A stretch of 64,000 bases of DNA from Allobosea sp. (lineage in GTDB: Bacteria; Pseudomonadota; Alphaproteobacteria; Rhizobiales; Beijerinckiaceae): positions 1 through 64,000 of the forward strand of contig NZ_JAFKFX010000043.1 in NCBI RefSeq assembly GCF_017308075.1, given 5' to 3'. The notes under the pieces were generated by a model. The model had not been told where the DNA came from. It saw nothing but the letters and a program-made list of their open reading frames with translations, and did not search any database. This document shows, piece after piece, positions 52,891 through 61,417 of this stretch (positions are counted from its first letter, which is position 1; each line of letters opens with the position of its first letter). Made by a program: the position numbers and the translations under genes.

Positions 52891-53604
52891 TCAGGAATTC
52901 CATTCGGTGGTCTTTCTGAAAGTCATGAGGAGGATGTCCCAGTGGCCGGCCAGCGCCCCCTTGCGCGGGTGGATCGGCGTGATGCCGAGCCTGACGCGGC
53001 GGGGGTCGAGAATGAGGGCTTCGAGGGGCCGCCCAAGGGACAGGGCGGCGATCCTGATGCCGCCTGGCGCGACAAGCTGCGCCATGCCGCCGGCTATGCC
53101 GGAGCGTTTGACGGCGAGCACGACGATCCGCTCGTGGGCCTGGCGATGCAGGGCCCGGAGCGAAGTGCTGGTCCTGTCCGGCCCGGTTTCGACGCGGAGC
53201 TGATGCATTGCGACATGCCAGAGGCTGGCGGCGTCGGCGACGCTGAAAGTCGTTCGCGCGAGCTGCAGGAGTGCGTTGATCAGCGCGCCGCTGGTGGCAT
53301 CGGCCGCCATCGGCGCCACCCCGGTTCCGATCTCACTCGGGAACCGCAAGCGCTCGCCATCCTGAGATTGCGATCTCGGCGTCCGGCGCCAGATGAAATT
53401 CTGGCCGATGAGGAAGACCGCGCCCCGTCGTCGCGCAGAGCCGCCATTGGCGGCGATGCCTTCCTCGATAGGTAGAAGCTCCCAGCTCGCTCTCAGGCGC
53501 GACCATTCGGACAGCGGTCCCGCGCCCAGCAAACCGCGCATGCGAGCGCCGGACATGCGCACGAAGCCGTGCTCGTCCAGTTCCTGTGCGAGCTGGCCGG
53601 GCAT
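52891..53604 (-). CDS. 2OG-Fe dioxygenase family protein (IDO-like) lacking metal ligands
   Basis: A 237-residue protein matching the L-isoleucine-4-hydroxylase-type family (PF10014): GQNFIWRRTPRSQSQDG, WHVAMHQLRVE, ALHRQAHERIVVLAVKRSGIAGGMAQ, LGRPLEALILDPRRVRLGITPIH and WDILLMTF. The catalytic HxD is HRQ, the distal His (normally HGVTP or HAVTP) is Leu in RLGITP, and the 2OG-binding Arg before DILL is Trp. Three of four functional residues are thus lost although the frame is intact. It is probably not an oxygenase. The ATG at 53604 gives the family length; the frame is open to 53766. Confidence 0.7.
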   Translation of the reverse strand: MPGQLAQELDEHGFVRMSGARMRGLLGAGPLSEWSRLRASWELLPIEEGIAANGGSARRRGAVFLIGQNFIWRRTPRSQSQDGERLRFPSEIGTGVAPMAADATSGALINALLQLARTTFSVADAASLWHVAMHQLRVETGPDRTSTSLRALHRQAHERIVVLAVKRSGIAGGMAQLVAPGGIRIAALSLGRPLEALILDPRRVRLGITPIHPRKGALAGHWDILLMTFRKTTEWNS

Positions 53605-54011
53605 TTCCGGATCGCGCCTGCCCGCGGTTTGCGATGCGGCGGAGCCGTCTGGCCCGGGCGCGCCTCGCGATCGGGAGCGGGGTGACCGGGCCGGGCGCGT
53701 GAGGACCGGCAGAGGCGGCGGACGGGTCGCAGTCAAGCTGAACAGGCTCCATCTCCGGAGGAACACGCTCGATGGCTAGGAGCGCAGTGGCCCGGCAGAC
53801 AGGTCCGGTTTGCAGAAATGCGAGGAGCCGGTCGGGCGAGCCGCCTCGGCTCCGGCACCGAACCGGCCCAGCGCCGCGTTGTGATCCGGCGCTTCAATCC
53901 GCCCGGCGCACGGTCGAATCTCGGCTTCTCCCATGAGCCCGCGGCCCGGTCGGCAGATCGTCGGGCGGAAGCGGCGCTCTGCGCCGCCCGAGCCGCTCAA
54001 AAGGCAGACAC
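53605..54011. other. Divergent control region of the PLP-enzyme island
   Basis: This 407-base gap separates the leftward set (dioxygenase-like to hemA) from the rightward set (serC to trpB) and should hold both promoters. It is GC-rich; no convincing -10/-35 pair, operator palindrome or known riboswitch was seen. Short open frames here look like chance. Confidence 0.5.
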
Positions 54012-55214
54012 GTGTCCAATCAGCCGATCAAGCCGACCGAACGTCCGCGCAATCCGCATTTCTCGTCGGGGCCCTCCGCCAAGCGCTATGGCTGGGGGCC
54101 GGCGGTGTTGAGCGAGGCCCTCATCGGCCGCTCGCATCGATCGGTGCCCGGCAAGGCCAAGCTCGCTGAGGTGATCGGCCGGACGCGCGCCATTCTGGGC
54201 GTGCCGGAGGATTATCGCATCGCCATCGTTCCCGCCTCGGATACCGGTGCGGTCGAGATGGCGCTGTGGTCGCTGCTCGGGCCGCGCGGCGTCGATGTCC
54301 TCGCCTGGGAGAGCTTCGGGCAGGAATGGGTGAGCGACATCACCACGCAGCTTCGGATCGCGGACACCCGCGTGATGACCGCCGCCTATGGCGCATTGCC
54401 CGATCTCGGGCAGGTCGATGCCGCGCGCGACGTCGTCTTCACCTGGAACGGCACGACCTCGGGCGTGCGCGTGCCGAATGGCGACTGGATCGCCGATGAT
54501 CGCGCCGGGCTGACGATCTGCGATGCGACCTCGGCTGCTTTCGCCATGGACCTACCCTGGCGCAAGCTCGATGTCGTCACCTGGTCCTGGCAGAAGGTGC
54601 TCGGCGGCGAAGGCGCCCATGGCATGCTGGTGCTCGGCCCGCGTGCGGTCGAGCGGCTCGAGAGCCATGTGCCGCCCTGGCCGATGCCCAAGCTTTTCCG
54701 CATGACCAAGGGCGGCAGGCTGATCGAGACGATCTTTGAAGGCGAGACCATCAATACGCCCTCCCTGCTGGCGGTGGAGGATGCGATCGACGGGCTGGCC
54801 TGGGCCGAGGAGCTCGGTGGACTGCCCGCGCTGATCAGGCGCTGCGAGGGCAATCTCGCCATCGTCTCGGATTGGGTGCAGCGCAGCGCATGGGCCGGGC
54901 TCCTGGCGCAGAACGCCGAGACGCGGTCCTGCACCGCGCTCTGTCTCCAGATCGTTGCGCCGGAAGTGCGGGCGCTCGACGCAGCCGAGCAGGGGCGCTT
55001 CGTGTCGAAGATGGTCGCGCTGCTCGATCGGGAGGGGGTGGCTTACGATATCGGCGCCTACCGCGCGGCGCCGCCCGGGCTGAGGCTCTGGGGCGGGGCG
55101 ACGGTCGAGAATGCCGATATGAAGGCGGTGCTGCCCTGGCTCGATTGGGCTTATGAGACGGTCCGCCTCGACGGGGTGCCCGGCCGACCGGTCCCGGCAG
55201 CGGCGCTCGCCTGA
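54012..55214 (+). CDS. serC: Phosphoserine aminotransferase
   Basis: A 400-residue SerC of the alphaproteobacterial type (TIGR01365), PLP fold I. It transfers an amino group to 3-phosphohydroxypyruvate. RNPHFSSGPSAKRYGW, IVPASDTGAVEMALW, FTWNGTTSGVRVPNGDWI, DATSAAFAMDLPW and PLP Lys in TWSWQKVLGGEGAHG are clear. The start is GTG at 54012 after AAGG. Housekeeping serC normally precedes serA in this group; serA is absent here. First gene of the rightward set. Confidence 0.92.
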   Translation: MSNQPIKPTERPRNPHFSSGPSAKRYGWGPAVLSEALIGRSHRSVPGKAKLAEVIGRTRAILGVPEDYRIAIVPASDTGAVEMALWSLLGPRGVDVLAWESFGQEWVSDITTQLRIADTRVMTAAYGALPDLGQVDAARDVVFTWNGTTSGVRVPNGDWIADDRAGLTICDATSAAFAMDLPWRKLDVVTWSWQKVLGGEGAHGMLVLGPRAVERLESHVPPWPMPKLFRMTKGGRLIETIFEGETINTPSLLAVEDAIDGLAWAEELGGLPALIRRCEGNLAIVSDWVQRSAWAGLLAQNAETRSCTALCLQIVAPEVRALDAAEQGRFVSKMVALLDREGVAYDIGAYRAAPPGLRLWGGATVENADMKAVLPWLDWAYETVRLDGVPGRPVPAAALA

Positions 55215-55218
55215 GCCG

Positions 55219-56364
55219 ATGATCGCCCTGTCCGCCACCGAGGTCGGAAGCGCCGCCGGCGAGTCCGGTCATCAGGTCGATGATGGTCGCGGCATGGTCC
55301 GGATCTCGCTTGCGGCGATCCGGGCCAATTATCGCGCGATCACCGATCGCATCGCGCCCGCGCGCTGCGGGGCGGTGCTCAAGGCCGATGCCTATGGGCT
55401 CGGCATCGGGCGGATCGCGCCGGCATTGTACGAGGCGGGGTGCCGCGAGTTCTTCGTCGCGGTGCTGGCCGAGGCGCTGGCGCTGAAGCTCCTGCTTCCC
55501 GGCGACGCCGTGATCCATGTGCTGAACGGCCTCATGCCGGGCCAGGAGGCGGCCTGTGCCGCAGCCGGCATCCGCCCGGTCCTCAACAGCCTCGCCCAGG
55601 CGAGGGCCTGGGCAGGCCATGGCGCCGTCTCCGGGAATGGCAGCGGTGCCGTCCTGCAGCTCGACAGCGGCATGTCGCGCATGGGCCTGCCCCCGGAGGA
55701 ATGGCAGGCCCTTGCGGCAGATCGCCAACTGGTCGAGCGGCTCGGCCTGGCGCTGGTCATGAGCCATCTTGCGGTGGCGGACGAGCCGGAGCATCCCGGC
55801 AATGCCCTGCAGCTGGCGGCCTTCAAGGCGGCGGCCGCGCAATTCCCGGCCATGCCGCGCTCGCTGGCGAACTCGGCGGGGATCTTCCTCAGCCCGGCCT
55901 ATCATTTCGAGCTTTGCCGGCCGGGCGCCGCCCTCTACGGCCTGGTCGCGTCTCCCCGGATGCCGCGGCTCGATCCCGCGGTCGCCGTCTACGGGCGGAT
56001 CGTGCAGCTCCGCTCGATCGCGCCCGGCACGATGGTCGGCTATGGCTGGGCCTTCCGGGCGCGCCGCGAGACCCGCGTCGCGACGGTTTCGGTGGGCTAT
56101 GCCGACGGGTTCCTGCGCTTCGCCAGCGACCGCGGCGCGGTCTGGCTCGGCGCTCACCGCCTGCCCGTCATCGGGCGCGTCTCGATGGACTGCCTGACCG
56201 TCGACGCCACTGACGTATCGGCGGACCGGATCGGACCCGGCGACTATGTCGAGATCATCGGCCCCCACCAAACGGTCGAGGGAATGGCCGGTGATGCCGG
56301 CACGATCAATTACGAGATCTTGACCAGCCTCGGATCACGCTATCGGCGGGTCCATGTCGATTAG
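55219..56364 (+). CDS. alr: Alanine racemase-family enzyme
   Basis: A 381-residue fold III PLP racemase. PLP Lys is in AVLKADAYGLGIG (normally VVKANAYGHG). QLDSGMSRMGL, MSHLAVADEPEHPGN, SLANSAGIFL and RPGAALYGLV follow, with the second catalytic Tyr in VGYADGFLR and the GRVSMDCLTVDAT segment. It starts five bases after serC. Substrate could be Ala, Ser or another amino acid; the ND and HL changes around the Lys suggest divergence from housekeeping Alr. ATG 55294 is an alternative start. Confidence 0.88.
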   Translation: MIALSATEVGSAAGESGHQVDDGRGMVRISLAAIRANYRAITDRIAPARCGAVLKADAYGLGIGRIAPALYEAGCREFFVAVLAEALALKLLLPGDAVIHVLNGLMPGQEAACAAAGIRPVLNSLAQARAWAGHGAVSGNGSGAVLQLDSGMSRMGLPPEEWQALAADRQLVERLGLALVMSHLAVADEPEHPGNALQLAAFKAAAAQFPAMPRSLANSAGIFLSPAYHFELCRPGAALYGLVASPRMPRLDPAVAVYGRIVQLRSIAPGTMVGYGWAFRARRETRVATVSVGYADGFLRFASDRGAVWLGAHRLPVIGRVSMDCLTVDATDVSADRIGPGDYVEIIGPHQTVEGMAGDAGTINYEILTSLGSRYRRVHVD

Positions 56365-57616
56365 CGGCGAGAAGGCCGAGGTCGACGCCTCGGCACACAT
56401 CCCAGCCGGATCGGAGCCGCGCGCCGCGACGGCCTCGCCGACCGCCAGCCCCTCAGCCACGGATCTGAACGCCATGCACGGCATTCTCCTGTTCGATGTG
56501 AAAAAGCAGCTCTCTCTGCTGCGGCCTGAGATCGATCGGCGCATCGCCGAGGTGATCGATTCCGGGGTGTTCATCAACGGCCCGCAGGTGCGCGAATTCG
56601 AGGCCAGGCTCACGGAATTCGCCGGCTGTGCCCATGCGGTCGGGGTTTCCTCGGGCACCCACGCCCTGCAGATCGCCCTGATGGCGGAAGCGATCGGGCC
56701 GGGCGATGCGGTGTTCCTTCCGGCCTTCACCTATACCGCGACGGCGGAAGTGCCGCTCCTGCTGGGAGCGACCCCGGTCTTCGCCGATGTGGATACGGAC
56801 ACCTTCAACCTCAGCGTCGCCGATCTCGAACGACGGATCGCGCTGGTCAAGCAGGATGGGCGTCTTCGCCCGCGCGCCGTGATCGGGGCCGACCTGTTCG
56901 GGCTCCCGGCCGACTGGCCGGCGATCGAGGCGATCTGCGCCCGCGAGGGGATGCTCGCGCTCGACGATGCCGCGCAGTCCTTCGGGGCCGAGCTCGACGG
57001 ACGCAGGATCGGCCGCCATGGCCATGCGACCACCCTGTCATTCTTTCCGACCAAGACGCTCGGGGCGTTCGGCGATGCCGGCACGCTCCTCACCGATGAC
57101 GGGGCGCGGGCTGAAACCTACCGGAAAATCCGCAGTCATGGCGAGCGGGCCCGTTACGAGGTCGAGCGCATCGGGGTCAATGGGCGGATCGACACGATCC
57201 AGGCGACCATCCTCTCGGCCAAGATGACGCTGCTCGAAGCGGAGCTCGCCGAGCGCCGGCGGATCGCCGCCGTCTACGATGCGATCCTGGAAGGCAGGGT
57301 CGGCCTGCAGCGGGCTCAGCCCGGGGCGGTGAACGCCTATGGGCTCTACACCATCCGCCTGCCCGATATCGCGGTCCGTGCCACGGTCCAGGCGGCGCTG
57401 TCGGCGCAGGGCATCGGGTTCGGCGTCTATTATCCGAAGCCGATGCACCACCAACTGGCCTATGCCCGGATCCATCAGGACGCGATCAGCGGCGGCCCGC
57501 CGGCCCTGCCCAACAGCGAGGCCCTGTGCAGCCAGGTCCTGTCCTTGCCGATGAACCCCTATATGAGCGAGGGCGATGCGGAGCGGGTGGCCGCGATCGT
57601 CGGCGCCGCCGCATGA
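56354..57616 (+). CDS. DegT/DnrJ/EryC1-type aminotransferase
   Basis: A 420-residue PLP fold I aminotransferase of the sugar-aminotransferase class, WbpE/WecE-like. The PLP Lys is in LSFFPTKTLGAFGDAG (usual FFPxKxLG). Other motifs are GVSSGTHALQIAL, FLPAFTYTATAEVPLLLG, LALDDAAQSFGAELDG, and YYPKPMHHQLAY. The first 45 residues are a Ser/Ala/Pro-rich extension not seen in the family. It overlaps alr by 11 bases. Family members aminate keto-sugars or, more rarely, other ketones. Confidence 0.9.
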   Translation: MSISGEKAEVDASAHIPAGSEPRAATASPTASPSATDLNAMHGILLFDVKKQLSLLRPEIDRRIAEVIDSGVFINGPQVREFEARLTEFAGCAHAVGVSSGTHALQIALMAEAIGPGDAVFLPAFTYTATAEVPLLLGATPVFADVDTDTFNLSVADLERRIALVKQDGRLRPRAVIGADLFGLPADWPAIEAICAREGMLALDDAAQSFGAELDGRRIGRHGHATTLSFFPTKTLGAFGDAGTLLTDDGARAETYRKIRSHGERARYEVERIGVNGRIDTIQATILSAKMTLLEAELAERRRIAAVYDAILEGRVGLQRAQPGAVNAYGLYTIRLPDIAVRATVQAALSAQGIGFGVYYPKPMHHQLAYARIHQDAISGGPPALPNSEALCSQVLSLPMNPYMSEGDAERVAAIVGAAA

Positions 57617-57666
57617 TGCCGCGCCAGCCATCCCGGCGCCGATCAGGGGTACGGGGAGCGGCCTAG

Positions 57667-57683
57667 CGGTTTTCGCAAAACCG
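57667..57683. terminator. Small hairpin between the DegT-like and sufS genes
   Basis: CGGTTTT (57667-57673), loop CGC, AAAACCG (57677-57683). No T tract follows. It may attenuate or separate the two halves of the rightward set; the 181-base gap otherwise shows nothing. Confidence 0.3.
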
Positions 57684-57797
57684 GTTCTCCGTCCGGGGCC
57701 ACGGGGCTCTTAACCTCCTCGCAACCTCGCGCCGCCGTCCGCCGGGGCGAGAGCTTCCTCGTCGATCCCTTGGCGCGAAGACAGGTCCCGCGAAGCA

Positions 57798-59039
57798 ATG
57801 AACCAGCCGACCCCATCCTATGACGTTGCGGCCGTGCGGGCCGGTTTCCCGATCCTTGCCCGGCAGGTCTATGGGCGCCCGCTCGTCTATCTGGACACGG
57901 CCGCCTCGGCGCAAAAGCCGCGCGAGGTGACGCAGGCGATGCTCGACCTGATCGAGAACGACTACGCCAATGTCCATCGTGGCCTGCATTTCCTGGCCAA
58001 TCGCGCGACCGAGGTCTACGAGGGCGCCCGCGAAACCGCGCGGCGCTTCATCAACGCGTCGTCCGCGCAGGAGGTGATCTTCACCCGCTCCGTCACCGGA
58101 GCGCTCAATCTCGTCGCCTCCTCGCTGGGGCGCCATCTCGAGATCGGCGCGGGCGACGAGATCGTGCTCTCCGAGATGGAGCATCATTCCAATATCGTGC
58201 CCTGGCATTTCTGGCGCGAGCGTCATGGCGCCGTGATCCGCTGGGCTCCGGTCGACGAGGCCGGCGCACTCGACGTCGAAGCGCTGGAAGAGCTGCTGTC
58301 GCCGCGTACGAAGCTGGTCTCGCTCACCCATATGTCGAATGTGCTCGGCACGGTCGCGCCGATCCGGCGCATCGCGGAGCTCTGCCGCGCCCGCGGTATT
58401 CCGCTCGTCGTCGACGGCGCTCAGGGAGCGGTTCACCTGCCGCTCGACGTGCAGGCGCTCGGCGCCGATTTCTACTGCTTCACCGGTCACAAGATCTACG
58501 GGCCGACCGGCATCGGCGTGCTCTATGGACGGATGGAATGGCTCGAGCGGCTGCCGCCCTTCGAGGGCGGCGGCGAGATGGTCGAGACCGTCACCAAGGA
58601 GATGGTGACCTACAATCATCCGCCGCACCGCTTCGAGGCGGGCACGCCGCCGATCATCGAGGCGGCCGGGCTCGCGGCGGCGCTCGACTATGTCGAGCGG
58701 CTTGGGCGCGAGGCCATTCACGCCCATGAGGCGACATTGACGGACTATGCCCAGGCCCGGCTGGAGGCGTTCGGCGGTGTTGCCTTCTACGGTCGTGCCG
58801 CCGGGAAGGGCTCGATCGTCGCCTTCAATCTCGAGGGCGCGCATGCGCATGACGTCGCGACGATCCTCGACCGGGCTGGGGTCGCGGTGCGCGCCGGAAC
58901 CCATTGCGCCTCGCCGCTCCTCGCCAGGTTCGGGGCGACCTCGTCCTGCCGTGCCTCATTCGGGCTCTACAGTACCAAAGACGAGGTCGACGCCCTGATC
59001 GAGGCGCTGGCGACGGCCCGGCGGCTTCTGCTGCAATGA
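57798..59039 (+). CDS. sufS: SufS-type cysteine desulfurase
   Basis: A 413-residue group II cysteine desulfurase, PLP fold [60 protein letters not shown] Lys in [19 protein letters not shown] and the persulfide Cys in [11 protein letters not shown] are all present. It makes a protein-bound persulfide from cysteine or acts on selenocysteine. No sufBCDE genes are nearby, so it is not in an Fe-S assembly operon. The stop overlaps trpB by four bases. Confidence 0.92.
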   Translation: MNQPTPSYDVAAVRAGFPILARQVYGRPLVYLDTAASAQKPREVTQAMLDLIENDYANVHRGLHFLANRATEVYEGARETARRFINASSAQEVIFTRSVTGALNLVASSLGRHLEIGAGDEIVLSEMEHHSNIVPWHFWRERHGAVIRWAPVDEAGALDVEALEELLSPRTKLVSLTHMSNVLGTVAPIRRIAELCRARGIPLVVDGAQGAVHLPLDVQALGADFYCFTGHKIYGPTGIGVLYGRMEWLERLPPFEGGGEMVETVTKEMVTYNHPPHRFEAGTPPIIEAAGLAAALDYVERLGREAIHAHEATLTDYAQARLEAFGGVAFYGRAAGKGSIVAFNLEGAHAHDVATILDRAGVAVRAGTHCASPLLARFGATSSCRASFGLYSTKDEVDALIEALATARRLLLQ

Positions 59040-60244
59040 ACGCGGCAGGGCTGAACTCGCTGCGCAACGGGCCCGACGAGAACGGGCGCTTCGGGATCTA
59101 TGGCGGGCGCTTCGTCTCCGAGACGCTGATGCCGCTGATCCACACCCTCCAGGACGCCTATGAGCAGGCGCGCGGCGATGCGGACTTCCTGGCCGAGATG
59201 CAGGGGCACCTCAAGAGCTTCGTCGGCCGGCCCTCGCCGCTCTACCATGCCGAGAATCTAAGCGCGCATCTCGGCGGCGCCCGGATCTATTTCAAGCGCG
59301 AGGACCTGAATCATACCGGGGCGCACAAGGTCAACAATGTGCTCGGGCAGATCATGCTGGCCCGGCGCATGGGCAAAAGACGCATCATTGCCGAGACCGG
59401 GGCGGGGATGCATGGCGTCGCTGCGGCGACGCTCTGTGCCCGGTTCGGGCTCGACTGCGTGGTCTATATGGGCGCGGTCGATGTCGGGCGCCAGGAAGCG
59501 AATGTCGCCCGGATGCGCATGCTTGGCGCGGAGATTCGCCCGGTTCAATCGGGTTCGGCGACGCTCAAGGATGCGATGAACGAAGCCCTGCGCGACTGGG
59601 TGACGAATGTCGGCGACACCTTCTACTGCATCGGCACGGTGGCCGGACCGCACCCCTATCCGATGATGGTCCGCGACTTCCAGTCGGTCATCGGCGAGGA
59701 GACGCGCCGGCAGGTGATCGAGCGCGAGGGCCGCCTGCCGGACGCGCTGCTCGCCTGCATCGGCGGCGGTTCGAACGCGATGGGGCTGTTCCATCCCTTC
59801 CTGGACGATGTCGCAGTCGAGATTTTCGGGGTCGAGGCGGCCGGGCTCGGACTCGACCGGGCCCATGCCGCCGCCATCGCCGGCGGGCGCCCCGGCGTGC
59901 TGCATGGCAATCGCACCTATCTGCTGATGGATGAGGATGGCCAGATCCAGGACGCCCATTCGCTTTCGGCGGGGCTGGATTATCCGGGCATCGGCCCCGA
60001 GCATGCCTGGCTGCACGATATCGGCCGGATCACCTATCTCGCGGCCAGCGATGAGGAAGCCGTCGAAGCCTTCGAGCTGTGTTCGCGACTCGAGGGCATC
60101 ATCCCGGCGCTGGAGGCCGCGCACGCGCTGGCGCGCCTGCCGGAGATCGCGGGATCGCGGCCGAAAGACCAGATCGTCGTCCTGGGTCTGTCCGGCCGGG
60201 GCGACAAGGATCTGCCGACGGTCCTGTCCCGCCGGAAATCGTAG
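59036..60244 (+). CDS. trpB: Tryptophan synthase beta chain, lone paralogue
   Basis: A 402-residue TrpB, PLP fold II, which joins indole to L-serine. PLP Lys is in [14 protein letters not shown], the Glu in [59 protein letters not shown] and SGRGDKDLP. The conserved GAGQHG carboxylate loop reads GAGMHG. There is no trpA or trpF nearby, unlike the housekeeping operon. It may use another nucleophile. ATG overlaps sufS (ATGA), so the two are co-translated. The frame is open upstream. Confidence 0.9.
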   Translation: MNAAGLNSLRNGPDENGRFGIYGGRFVSETLMPLIHTLQDAYEQARGDADFLAEMQGHLKSFVGRPSPLYHAENLSAHLGGARIYFKREDLNHTGAHKVNNVLGQIMLARRMGKRRIIAETGAGMHGVAAATLCARFGLDCVVYMGAVDVGRQEANVARMRMLGAEIRPVQSGSATLKDAMNEALRDWVTNVGDTFYCIGTVAGPHPYPMMVRDFQSVIGEETRRQVIEREGRLPDALLACIGGGSNAMGLFHPFLDDVAVEIFGVEAAGLGLDRAHAAAIAGGRPGVLHGNRTYLLMDEDGQIQDAHSLSAGLDYPGIGPEHAWLHDIGRITYLAASDEEAVEAFELCSRLEGIIPALEAAHALARLPEIAGSRPKDQIVVLGLSGRGDKDLPTVLSRRKS

Positions 60245-60496
60245 AGCGGGACCTCTGAACGCACCCGCCGGCCAGGAAACTCGATCATAGCCGCAACAGG
60301 CCTGCTGCAAGGCATAACGACCGTGCTAGGCTGCATGCAGCGGTCGGCTGCCTGGTCTCGTTACGGGAGTCGGGCGGGCCGCGAGAAGGGCCGGACCGGC
60401 CATGGTGGCGCAAGTGTTCCGGCCTGCCTGAAAACCTCGATCCGGCTGGTAACAGGAGCCGGCTCGGCTGCTATTCAGGATCTGGCAATGCCTCCC

Positions 60497-60570
60497 GGCC
60501 GGGTGGCGGAGTGGCGACGCGGCGGACTGCATATCCGCAAACCCTGGTTCAAATCCAGGCCCGGCCTCCA
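60497..60570 (+). tRNA. tRNA-Cys (anticodon GCA)
   Basis: A 74-base tRNA with encoded CCA. The acceptor GGCCGGG (60497-60503) pairs with CCCGGCC (60560-60566). The anticodon arm GCGGA-CTGCATA-TCCGC carries GCA, the T arm is CCTGG-TTCAAAT-CCAGG, and the end is TCCA. It stands alone, after the rightward PLP-enzyme set. No integrase or duplicated tRNA end was seen in the window, so there is no direct sign that an element used it for integration. Confidence 0.95.
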
Positions 60571-60637
60571 GCAATCAACCCCGGAAGCGCTGGGTGGAAC
60601 GCCTGCGTTCCGCCCCTCTTCATTCAATGGGATTGCG

Positions 60638-61321
60638 ATGCTCCTGATCGACGATGTCCTGGCGGGTCCGGTTGCGCCGCTGGGGCCGCAAGGGAAACCG
60701 AGCGGTATCGACAAGACGCCGGTCAGCGGCAAGATCCATGTCGGCATCGAGGGGCTCGCCAATGACGAGCAGGGCGACCGCAAACATCATGGCGGGCCTG
60801 AAAAGGCACTGCATCACTATGCTTTCGAGCACTACGCCATCTGGCGGAGGGAGATCGGCCCGAAACGCGTCCTGGCCGCTCCCGGTGCTTTCGGCGAGAA
60901 TCTGACGACCACAGGGCTGACCGAGGACATGGTCGCGGTCGGCGATACCTTCCGGCTGGGGAAGATCGTCATCCAGGTCAGCCAGGGCCGCCAGCCCTGC
61001 TGGAAGCTGAACGCCAGGTTCGAGGTTCCGGATATGGCGGTGCGTGTCCAGCGTACCGGATTGACCGGCTGGTACTATCGGGTGATCGAAACCGGTCATA
61101 TCGAGAAGGGCGACGAGCTTCGCCTCATCGACAGGCTCTCGCCGGACTGGACGCTGCGCAGGATCTGGCGAACCCTCTATGTCGACACCATGAATATCGA
61201 CGAGCTCGCGGCGATGTCCGAGCTCGCGCATCTCCCCGAAGGCTGGCGCGGCTACGCCAAAAGGCGACTGGCAACCCGGCAGGTCGAGGATTGGTCGCGC
61301 CGCTTGACGGGCGCGTCCTGA
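60638..61321 (+). CDS. MOSC-domain protein
   Basis: A 227-residue MOSC protein, YiiM-like. GIEGLANDEQGDRKHHGGPEKALHHYAFEHYAIW, GAFGENLTTTGLTEDMVAVGD and the Cys in SQGRQPCWKLNARF, presumably the sulfur-carrying residue, are typical, followed by a C-terminal helical 3-alpha domain. MOSC proteins of this class handle sulfur or N-hydroxylated compounds with a molybdenum cofactor. The frame is open upstream across the tRNA, so the ATG at 60638 was chosen. Confidence 0.88.
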   Translation: MLLIDDVLAGPVAPLGPQGKPSGIDKTPVSGKIHVGIEGLANDEQGDRKHHGGPEKALHHYAFEHYAIWRREIGPKRVLAAPGAFGENLTTTGLTEDMVAVGDTFRLGKIVIQVSQGRQPCWKLNARFEVPDMAVRVQRTGLTGWYYRVIETGHIEKGDELRLIDRLSPDWTLRRIWRTLYVDTMNIDELAAMSELAHLPEGWRGYAKRRLATRQVEDWSRRLTGAS

Positions 61322-61382
61322 AGACGCGTTTCGGAAAGTGGCCCGGGACTGATCATTGGCTGAGTTGTCAGCACGCCAGCTG

Positions 61383-61410
61383 CCGGCCGGCCGAATGGCC
61401 GGCCGGTCTT
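61383..61410. terminator. Strong hairpin between convergent genes
   Basis: CCGGCCGGCC (61383-61392), loop GAAT, GGCCGGCCGG (61397-61406), then TCTT. A ten-pair GC stem between the MOSC gene and the convergent aminotransferase gene; it probably ends both transcripts. Confidence 0.7.
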
Positions 61411-61417
61411 CATAACT

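Noticed and set aside
60497-60570. tRNA-Cys as the attachment site of an integrated island
   Set aside because: No integrase, excisionase or repeated tRNA 3' end was found in the window; XerD at 31376 has housekeeping features and is far away.
60323-60637. N-terminal extension of the MOSC frame
   Set aside because: It would read through the tRNA-Cys gene; the MOSC family starts at the ATG at 60638.
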